Below are positions 1 to 5,380 of a DNA stretch of 32,582 nucleotides, one piece after another (position 1 is the first letter of the stretch; every line of letters begins with the position of its first letter). A program made the position numbers and the translations under genes. The stretch lies in NCBI GenBank assembly GCA_905215645.1, contig CAJMQS010000024.1:1-32582 (forward strand), written 5' to 3'. Source of the stretch: an uncultured bacterium (GTDB lineage: Bacteria > Bacillota > Negativicutes > Acidaminococcales > Acidaminococcaceae). A model generated the notes under the pieces. That model was not told the DNA's origin and made no database searches. It was given only the letters and a program-made list of their open reading frames with translations.

Positions 1-109
1 ATTGCTCAGATTGATTTCGATTCTGGTTTTACATAATCAAAAGGATCCGTCCAGCTAGGCGGATCCTTTCCTGAGACTTCCGACTTCAGACTCCTGACTT
101 CCGACTAAA
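1..109 (+). repeat. Dispersed element type A, copy 1 (right half)
   Basis: This stretch matches the right half of the elements at 11111-11378 (same strand) and 4971-5253 (opposite strand); the window edge cuts off its left part. It holds a 10-bp inverted repeat with arms at 40-49 and 60-69 (AAAGGATCCG / CGGATCCTTT), then about four 7-bp units of the GACTTCC type at 75-105, and ends in the TGTTGC hairpin at 110-135. It is non-coding. Its function is not known to me. Confidence 0.85.
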
Positions 110-144
110 GGGGGTGTTGCGCATGCAACACCCCCTTTTTTTTT
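110..144 (+). terminator. Intrinsic terminator closing repeat copy 1
   Basis: An 11-bp perfect stem (110-120 with 125-135, core TGTTGC/GCAACA with five G-C pairs at the base), a 4-nt loop and nine T residues at 136-144. It would stop + strand transcription entering from the left and insulate the pilus operon from whatever lies before the window. Confidence 0.85.
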
Positions 145-192
145 ACCAAATGCCGGTTTTTTTACACTTAATGACGGTCTAGGGAGGAATTT

Positions 193-224
193 CCTTTTCT
201 GTCCCGAAAGGGGAGTAGAGAAGG
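193..224 (+). promoter_or_regulatory. Possible hairpin over the ribosome site of the pilus operon
   Basis: CCTTTTCT at 193-200 can pair with AGAGAAGG at 217-224, which overlaps the Shine-Dalgarno AAGGAGG of the first pilus gene; an inner CCC/GGG pair closes a small loop. This could limit translation. No convincing promoter is visible in 145-235. The fold is judged by eye. Confidence 0.3.
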
Positions 225-235
225 AGGTGAAGTAA

Positions 236-1429
236 ATGCCTTATTATTCCTGGAAAGCCCGGGATGGGGAAGGCAAGATCCTGCAGGGGGTCCTTGGGGC
301 AGAAAATCTCCGAGAGGCAGGAAAAGAGCTGGAAGCCCGGTTCTCCCATATCCTGCAGCTCCGTCCTGTGAGCCCTTTCCGACAGCTGTTTTTGGGACGG
401 CAGCAGCTGACAGATTTGGAACGGGAAACGTTCTTCCGCAAGCTGGGGCTCCTGCTCCAAGGCGGGCTACCCATCCTCCGGGCCCTTCGGGCTTTGGAAG
501 GCCATGGATCCCCGGGAATCAGGGCTTTCTCCCGGGAATTGGAACGAGGGCTCCAGCGAGGGATGTCTCTTTCTCAGGTCCTGGCCCGGCAGAAAAAGCA
601 GGCCGGGATCCTGGCAGCTCCCTTGGCAGAAGCCGGAGAAAACAGCGGCCAGCTGCCCTTTGTATTCCAGCAGCTGGCTCTTTTTTATCAGAAAAAGCGG
701 GAAAATCAGAAAACCGTCCTCCAGGCCTGTCTCTATCCGGCCCTGGTCCTCTGCCTGGCTCTCCTCATCGGAATCTGTTTCTGCTGGTGGCTGCTGCCCC
801 TTTTCGGGGATCTGTATGCTTCTTTAGGGCTGCAGCCGGGCAGGGGGTTCCTGGTGCTGCTGGCCTGCCAGGATTCTTTTCAGGACCATCCTTTTTGGCT
901 GTTCATGGGGATCCTGGCACTGGGGAGCCTGCCGGTCTTCCTTTGGAAAAAGAGGGACCGCTGGCTGTCTTCCTGCCCTCTGGTTTCCCGGCTGCTCCGG
1001 TCTTTCTGGGAAATCCGTTTCCTGCGGCTCTTAGCCCTGCTCCTGCGGGGCGGACTGCCCCTGGACCAGGCCCTTCCCCAGGCTGCGGGGATCCTTCCGG
1101 CCGGGATTTTTCGTATCCAGGCTGCTCGGCTGGAAAGAGCGGTCTTGGCTGGTTCTTCCCTGTCGGCCATCGCCCGGGAGACGCCTTTTTTATTCAGCCC
1201 CCTTGCGGTGGAATTCATGGCCCTGGGGGAAGAGAGCGGTCAACTGCCGGCTCTCTTGACGGAAGCAGCCCATATCCTGGACCAGGATTTCCAGAGCTGG
1301 CTGAAAAATGCCAAGACCCTTCTGGAACCGACTCTCTTGGTGCTGCTGGCGGGAGGCTGTGCCAGTCTCATGGCCCTCCTCTTGTCCCCTCTGTGTGACT
1401 TGCTGCAGGGACTGCCCCTGCTGACTTGA
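236..1429 (+). CDS. PilC/GspF/ComGB-family pilus inner-membrane platform protein
   Basis: 397 residues, the usual size for the T2SSF family. The family forms the polytopic membrane platform that couples an assembly ATPase to pseudopilin extrusion. The two-fold repeat typical of the family is visible: EAGENSGQLP near residue 136 and ALGEESGQLP near 330, each followed by a helical segment and a hydrophobic stretch (about 165-190, 215-237 and 365-388). The start is set by AGGAGGTG seven bases before the ATG. It opens a six-gene operon; the first pseudopilin follows after 15 bp. The cognate ATPase (GspE/PilB/ComGA), normally just upstream, is absent: a repeat and a terminator lie there. Whether it serves competence, secretion or a type IV pilus cannot be decided here. 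Confidence 0.88.
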   Translation: MPYYSWKARDGEGKILQGVLGAENLREAGKELEARFSHILQLRPVSPFRQLFLGRQQLTDLERETFFRKLGLLLQGGLPILRALRALEGHGSPGIRAFSRELERGLQRGMSLSQVLARQKKQAGILAAPLAEAGENSGQLPFVFQQLALFYQKKRENQKTVLQACLYPALVLCLALLIGICFCWWLLPLFGDLYASLGLQPGRGFLVLLACQDSFQDHPFWLFMGILALGSLPVFLWKKRDRWLSSCPLVSRLLRSFWEIRFLRLLALLLRGGLPLDQALPQAAGILPAGIFRIQAARLERAVLAGSSLSAIARETPFLFSPLAVEFMALGEESGQLPALLTEAAHILDQDFQSWLKNAKTLLEPTLLVLLAGGCASLMALLLSPLCDLLQGLPLLT

Positions 1430-1444
1430 AAGGAGAAGAAGAAC

Positions 1445-1840
1445 ATGACTTGCAAAAAGATGATCCAACGGAAAAAGAAACCTGGTTTTACTTTGATCGA
1501 ACTGATGGCGGTCCTGGCCATCATCGGCGGGTTGGCCGCCTTTCTGCTGCCTTCCATCCGCAGCGCCATCAACAAATCCAAGGATACCCAGCTGATTTCG
1601 GACATGGCTCTGCTGGAAAGCGGAGCCCAGCTGTATCGGATGGAAAAAGGCGGGGAGGAAGTGACCCTGGCCGCCCTGGTCAATGGGAAGTATGTGCCCA
1701 ACCGGGACTACAAGGGCATCCAGATCGAAGATGGGACCGCTGATCCCGTGATCTTTACAGCTGAGCTGAGCAATGGAAATATCGTGCGCAGTGACCAGCT
1801 GGGAGAGAAACAGGAGGGCACTTCCGGAGAGCAATCATGA
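1445..1840 (+). CDS. Major pseudopilin-like protein (type IV pilin N-terminus)
   Basis: 131 residues. The N-terminus is a textbook prepilin signal: a basic leader, then PGFTLIELMAVLAIIGGLAA, with prepilin-peptidase cleavage expected after the Gly, Phe at +1 and Glu at +5, followed by a hydrophobic helix of about 20 residues. The short C-terminal part suits a ComGC/GspG-like major subunit, although the GspG calcium loop cannot be recognised. AGGAGAAG precedes the start. Its end overlaps the next gene by 4 bp (ATGA), indicating translational coupling. It is the only protein of the operon with a canonical FTLIE site, so it is the best candidate for the main subunit. Confidence 0.88.
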   Translation: MTCKKMIQRKKKPGFTLIELMAVLAIIGGLAAFLLPSIRSAINKSKDTQLISDMALLESGAQLYRMEKGGEEVTLAALVNGKYVPNRDYKGIQIEDGTADPVIFTAELSNGNIVRSDQLGEKQEGTSGEQS

Positions 1841-2301
1841 AAACGGCAAGAAAGAAGGAGCCTGGCTTTCTCCTGGCAGATCTCCTGCTGGGACTGTGCC
1901 TGTCCCTTTTTGGCGCGGCCCTGACCCTTCCCTGGCTGGGGCAGTGGAAAGCCTGGCTCTCCCAGGGACAATTGGATCTGGCAGAACGGGCCCTGGCAGG
2001 ATCCTTGGCGGCTCTCCAGCAAAGGACCCAGTATCTCCACCATTATGATATCCGGTTCCGCTGCACCCCAGATGGGAGTCGGTTCTATGCGGTGGCGGGC
2101 ACCCGGCGGAAAACGATCCTGGATTATCCAAGGCTGGGACTTGGGGAAATTTCTCTTTCTGGGGCCGGAGGAGGCTTTACCCCTGGCGGAAATGTGGAAG
2201 AACCCCTGACCCTGGAACTGCGGCACCTGACCCGGCCGGGGCTGGGACGGGAGATGACTTTTGAACCGGTGACCGGGAGGATGAGTTATGGGACCCCTTA
2301 G
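1837..2301 (+). CDS. Minor pseudopilin-like protein with Asp at +5
   Basis: 154 residues. A basic leader (MKTARKKEPG) is followed by FLLADLLLGLCLSLFGAALT, a pseudopilin-type hydrophobic helix. If cleaved after the Gly, position +5 is Asp instead of the usual Glu. The remaining 120 residues look like a small beta-rich globular head as in GspH/ComGD minor pseudopilins; I cannot assign a subfamily. The start overlaps the previous gene by 4 bp and CGGAGAG lies upstream. Membership in the pilus operon and the N-terminal pattern support the call; the exact role (tip or priming subunit) is inferred. Confidence 0.75.
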   Translation: MKTARKKEPGFLLADLLLGLCLSLFGAALTLPWLGQWKAWLSQGQLDLAERALAGSLAALQQRTQYLHHYDIRFRCTPDGSRFYAVAGTRRKTILDYPRLGLGEISLSGAGGGFTPGGNVEEPLTLELRHLTRPGLGREMTFEPVTGRMSYGTP

Positions 2302-2632
2302 GAAACGGCCGGGGTTCCTGCTGCTGGATGGTTTGGGAGCCTGGTCTTGCGTACTTTTGGGAGGCCTCCTGGCATTGGAAGTGTTCCAGGCTGGGAAGAA
2401 CCTTTTCCTGATCCGCCGGACCTTGGAAGAAAGCAGCCGGGCGGCGGTGTACCTACTGGATACGGGAGCCTTGCCTCCCTGCTGGGAAAAGGAGTTCCAG
2501 GCCGATATCCGGCTGGATCCGGTGGCCGGGATGCCGGGGGTGGTCCTGCGGAAAGTGACCCTGCGCCAGGGAGAAAGGATCCTCTGTACCTATGGGTGCT
2601 ATGAAAAAGAGCCGGGGCAGCCTGGTGGCTGA
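2288..2632 (+). CDS. Small minor pseudopilin-like protein
   Basis: 114 residues. The leader MGPLRKRPG precedes FLLLDGLGAWSCVLLGGLLA, a prepilin-like cleavage site with Phe +1 and Asp +5, then a hydrophobic helix. Three cysteines lie in the mature part (one in the helix, one near residue 65, and CTYGC near 100), so a disulfide is possible. It overlaps the previous gene by 14 bp, with GGGAGGA before the start. It fits a ComGE/GspI-like minor subunit by position and size; the sequence alone does not prove this. Confidence 0.65.
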   Translation: MGPLRKRPGFLLLDGLGAWSCVLLGGLLALEVFQAGKNLFLIRRTLEESSRAAVYLLDTGALPPCWEKEFQADIRLDPVAGMPGVVLRKVTLRQGERILCTYGCYEKEPGQPGG

Positions 2633-3104
2633 AGGATATCTGGTCCTCCTCCTGGGGATGATGCTCCTGGGGCTGCTGCTCCGGGCGGTCCCCCATGGGC
2701 TCCAGGCCCTGGGCCGGCTCTGCCTCCAAGCGGAACTGGACCGGGTGGAACAGGACATCCATGCTCGGCTGGAAGCCCGGTTCCTGTTTGACGTGGAACA
2801 GGTCAAGGTGGCAGAGGGACCGGAAGGGACGGTGGTGAGGTGCTACGGGGGACCTGGGTTCGCCCGGCGGGATTATTATGTGAAAGAGTCTCCCTCTTCC
2901 CGCTGTGCCGTACTGTATCGGCGGACCTGGAATCCCCAGGCCAGGAAACCTGGCGTCAACCCTATTTCTCCTGACCATGTGGCAGTCACTGGTTTTGCGG
3001 CAAAACTGGCAGGACCCGGCAGGCTTTCCTGGAAGATGACACTGGTCCATCGGAAAACCGGGGTGGAAAAAGAATTCCGGGAGGTGTTTTCTTATGGACC
3101 GTAA
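2592..3104 (+). CDS. Minor pseudopilin-like protein (GspJ position)
   Basis: 170 residues. The N-terminus MGAMKKSRG-SLVAEGYLVLLLGMMLLGLLL shows a pseudopilin helix; cleavage after Gly would leave Ser at +1 and Glu at +5. It overlaps the previous gene by 41 bp. The first ATG is preferred because AAGGA lies 12 bases upstream; the next ATG (2601) would be 21 bases away. The C-terminal 120 residues form a beta-rich head with no recognisable active site. By order in the operon it corresponds to the GspJ/ComGF-type subunit, an inference from position. Confidence 0.65.
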   Translation: MGAMKKSRGSLVAEGYLVLLLGMMLLGLLLRAVPHGLQALGRLCLQAELDRVEQDIHARLEARFLFDVEQVKVAEGPEGTVVRCYGGPGFARRDYYVKESPSSRCAVLYRRTWNPQARKPGVNPISPDHVAVTGFAAKLAGPGRLSWKMTLVHRKTGVEKEFREVFSYGP

Positions 3105-3951
3105 ACGGTCTCCTGGGATGCTTACTCCTCTGCTGCTGGCAGGACTGGTGCTTCTGGGCAGCTTTTCCTGGGCTTTCCTGCGGACGGCAGCCCAAGGTCT
3201 GAAGACCCAGCAGCTCCAGCAGGAGGCTCGGCAGTGGGCAGTCTTGGCAAAGAGCCTGGCCAAGATCCGGGAAGAGGAGCCTTTTTTTACCCTGCCCGGG
3301 GAACGGAAGCTGCCGGGAATCTCCTTTGGTCCCCAGTCACCGGAAGTGTTCTTCACCCTGGAAACGAAGGGACAGAAAAAGGATCTGCTCCGCCAGGAGC
3401 GGCTCCAGCTCCATCACGCCGCAGGAGAACTTTTGATGCAGGGCAGCCGTTATGAAATCACCATGCCAGGGACGGAAGACGGAGTGCCCTTTCCGGATAC
3501 GGGGATCTGGTCCAACGGTTGGGCGGACCATACCCTGTACGCCAATGAGAAGGTCTTTTCCCGGGTCAGGAGCTGGCCCCTGCCGGATGCCCGGAGGATG
3601 GAAATGCCCCTGGAGGGGCAGCTCTGTTATGGGAGGGAACGGCTCCGCTGGGGCGGGAAGAGTATCCTCCGGGGGCGGGCTGTCCTGGTCCACGGCCGGG
3701 ACTTAGACCTGGAAGGGCCCTTCGCAGCAGAAGGGGATTTCCGGATCCTGGTATTCGGAAAACTGCGGGTGGGGAGGGGAGTGCGGCTGGATAAGGCTTA
3801 CCTGTATGCTACAGGCGGCATCACTTTGGAAGAAGGTGCCGCTGTGCAGGGCATCCTGGCCTGCCGCAGGGACATCCGGATCCATGAAAAGGCTTTTTTC
3901 CAGCCGGACCCTGCCGTCCTGGGACCCTTCTGCACCCGGTATGTGTTTTGA
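3094..3951 (+). CDS. Large minor pseudopilin-like protein with a C-terminal beta-solenoid
   Basis: 285 residues. The leader MDRKRSPG is followed by MLTPLLLAGLVLLGSFSWAF, a prepilin-like hydrophobic helix with no acidic residue at +5, the pattern known for GspK, the tip subunit. A linker with a possible coiled segment (about 30-60) follows. From about residue 190 to 270 come short repeating hydrophobic strands with Gly turns (LRGRAVLVHG, FRILVFGKLRVGRGVRL, YLYATGGITLEEGAAVQG), resembling a bactofilin-like beta-helix. It overlaps the previous gene by 11 bp, with GGGAGGTG upstream. It is the last gene of the pilus operon. The combination of pilin anchor and beta-solenoid is unusual; the solenoid call is by eye. 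Confidence 0.6.
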   Translation: MDRKRSPGMLTPLLLAGLVLLGSFSWAFLRTAAQGLKTQQLQQEARQWAVLAKSLAKIREEEPFFTLPGERKLPGISFGPQSPEVFFTLETKGQKKDLLRQERLQLHHAAGELLMQGSRYEITMPGTEDGVPFPDTGIWSNGWADHTLYANEKVFSRVRSWPLPDARRMEMPLEGQLCYGRERLRWGGKSILRGRAVLVHGRDLDLEGPFAAEGDFRILVFGKLRVGRGVRLDKAYLYATGGITLEEGAAVQGILACRRDIRIHEKAFFQPDPAVLGPFCTRYVF

Positions 3952-3990
3952 GTTCCCCAAATTTTCATCCTCCTTCCTTCCTTTTTCGTG

Positions 3991-4066
3991 TACAATAAAA
4001 GAAGAGAAACGGGTACGGCTTTGGCTTCCGGCCCGTCCCCTGCTGCAGAAGAAATCTCTGCAGCAG
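3991..4066 (+). promoter_or_regulatory. Possible promoter and leader hairpin before the secreted protein gene
   Basis: TACAAT at 3991-3996 can serve as a -10, but no good -35 is seen. In the leader, CTGCTGCAG (4040-4048) and CTGCAGCAG (4058-4066) form a perfect 9-bp stem, 14 nt before the ribosome site GGAGGAA. The hairpin has no T-run, so it is not a terminator; it may stabilise or regulate the mRNA. Confidence 0.4.
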
Positions 4067-4094
4067 TTGAACAAATCGAAGGAGGAATCCATCC

Positions 4095-4955
4095 ATGCAT
4101 TTGAAACAATCTGCAGCCGCACTGGCGCTGGGCATCACCCTGGCTCTGCCGCTGCCTGTTTTTGCGTTTGGCCATACCACCCTGCTGCGCCAGGACTATT
4201 CCGAAGGGAAGGCTTCCGGCCAGGTCCCCTTTGTGGATGGGCTGAAAGAAACCTACCAGCAGAACAACCTGAACCATCTGATCAAGGAAAAAGCCAATGC
4301 CCTAGGCAAAGCCGCAGGGGGCAGGGCTGTCCTTTCCTATGAAGTGACCATGAACCGGCCCACCCTGTTCAGCGTGATCCTGAAGGCGGAAGGGGATCGG
4401 ACGGTCTACGGGGGACTGAATCTGGACGTATCCGGAGGCAAGGCCCTGGAGGACCAAGATCTGCTGTATACCAATTCGGCGGAATACGCCCAGTATCTCC
4501 AGGGCAAGGAATATGTATTCGCAGAAAATGGCATCCGGGTGGCTTCGGCTCCGGGTGGGCCCCTGGATACCACGGTGCCCTATACCCAGTTGGTCAAGGC
4601 CATCAATGTGGCAGAGGGCGCCCGGCTGTTGACCAGCTATAAGCTGGACAGTGCCGCGGAAAATATGACCCTGGACCTGAAACCAGGGGAGCTGGTGGCT
4701 CTCTATATGGAAGCCAACCCCACCAGCGGGAACCAGTGGGTCCTGGTGGATCAGAGCAGCCAGCCGGGGTTCGCCAACCTGGGCCATTCCTTCACCCTGC
4801 CCCTCTTGAATCCCACCGGCCAGGCCGGATCTCCAGGAGTGACCATCCTGTTTGCCAGCTTCACCCAGCCGGGGGATTACCAAGTGAAGGCCGTCTATGC
4901 CAAGACCATGGCAGCTCCCTTGCGGGAACGGGTGTTCAAGTTCAGGGTACGGTAG
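4095..4955 (+). CDS. Secreted protein with a chagasin-like (I42) C-terminal domain
   Basis: 286 residues with a clear Sec signal peptide (cleavage near VFAFG, about residue 25). Residues about 45-150 resemble the DUF4163/DUF3298 type of extracytoplasmic domain (YEVTMNRPTLFSVILKAEG, then a GGLNLDVSGGKAL segment). Residues about 195-285 look like the chagasin/ICP fold, with the characteristic NPTSGNQW loop, a Gly-rich AGSPG segment where the family has GxGG, and a final strand pair (GDYQVKAVYAK, RVFKFRV). The family binds and inhibits papain-like cysteine proteases through three loops; the third-loop RPW motif is not evident, so inhibition is uncertain. GGAGGAA precedes the ATG. It is probably monocistronic, followed by a hairpin. 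Confidence 0.6.
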   Translation: MHLKQSAAALALGITLALPLPVFAFGHTTLLRQDYSEGKASGQVPFVDGLKETYQQNNLNHLIKEKANALGKAAGGRAVLSYEVTMNRPTLFSVILKAEGDRTVYGGLNLDVSGGKALEDQDLLYTNSAEYAQYLQGKEYVFAENGIRVASAPGGPLDTTVPYTQLVKAINVAEGARLLTSYKLDSAAENMTLDLKPGELVALYMEANPTSGNQWVLVDQSSQPGFANLGHSFTLPLLNPTGQAGSPGVTILFASFTQPGDYQVKAVYAKTMAAPLRERVFKFRVR

Positions 4956-4970
4956 AGCAGGGAATAAGAG

Positions 4971-5009
4971 GGGGCTGTTGCACGTAAAAAATATATGTGC
5001 AACATCCCC
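4971..5009 (+). terminator. Hairpin after the secreted protein gene
   Basis: GGGG and TGTTGCAC (4971-4983) pair with GTGCAACA and CCCC (4997-5009), with one C/T mismatch and an A-rich loop. No T-run follows, so termination would be weak. It also forms one boundary of repeat copy 2. Confidence 0.5.
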
Positions 5010-5253
5010 GTAGTCGAAAGTCTGAAGTCGGAAGCCTCAGGACAGGATCCGCCTGGCTAGACGGATCCTTTTGATTCTGTAGAACCAGAATCGCAATCAA
5101 TCTGAGAGATCATTTCGTCCAAAGGTTCTACATATTCAAAAATTTGCTTGCAAATTTAACCTCCGGCTCCAGACTTCAGACTCCAGACTCCAGACTTGAG
5201 CCGCTATGCGGCTCATGAGACCGGGGGTGTTGCACACAACGTGCAACACCCCC
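4971..5253 (-). repeat. Dispersed element type A, copy 2 (full, inverted)
   Basis: The reverse complement matches 11111-11378 along nearly its whole length. In element order it has: hairpin (5223-5253), GAGCCGC/GCGGCTC hairpin (5198-5214), four 7-bp units of the AGTCTGG type (5166-5196), an AAATTTGC/GCAAATTT stem (5141-5158), a core with a GATTCTG/CAGAATC stem (5073-5093), the GGATCCG hairpin (about 5042-5071), heptads of GACTTCC type (about 5012-5035), and the closing hairpin (4971-5009). It has one right-side heptad fewer than the other two copies. It fills most of the 425-bp gap before the U32 gene. Confidence 0.88.
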
Positions 5254-5257
5254 TTTT
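5223..5257 (+). terminator. Strong TGTTGCAC hairpin terminator
   Basis: A perfect 13-bp stem (5223-5235 with 5241-5253), a 5-nt loop and TTTT. It is the left-end hairpin of repeat copy 2 and would block + strand read-through into the U32 gene. Confidence 0.75.
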
Positions 5258-5283
5258 CTTATGTCCCTGCATCTCGAGGAGAG

Positions 5284-5313
5284 TTGGCAAGGGCTGGATG
5301 GATATGGTAAAAT
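5284..5313 (+). promoter_or_regulatory. Promoter for the U32 gene
   Basis: TTGGCA (5284-5289) and TAAAAT (5308-5313) with an 18-bp spacer. About 20 bases into the leader a small GGGAA/TTCCC hairpin (5340-5352) followed by five T could act as a weak attenuator. Confidence 0.6.
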
Positions 5314-5380
5314 AAAAAGTCATGAATGAAGTGTTGAACGGGAAGTTTTCCCTTTTTGCAGAGGAATAGAAGGAGCAATC

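Noticed and set aside
145..235. Promoter for the pilus operon at the TTTACA near 161
   Set aside because: No -10 lies at a suitable distance; the region 17 bp downstream is GGGAGGA-like.
2298..3356. Minus-strand frame of 352 codons across the pseudopilin genes
   Set aside because: It spans three overlapping + strand genes with proper ribosome sites and prepilin signals; its own translation is Pro/Arg-rich without a start signal.
5166..5196. CRISPR array
   Set aside because: The tandem units are only 7 bp and contiguous, with no spacers, and no cas genes are present.
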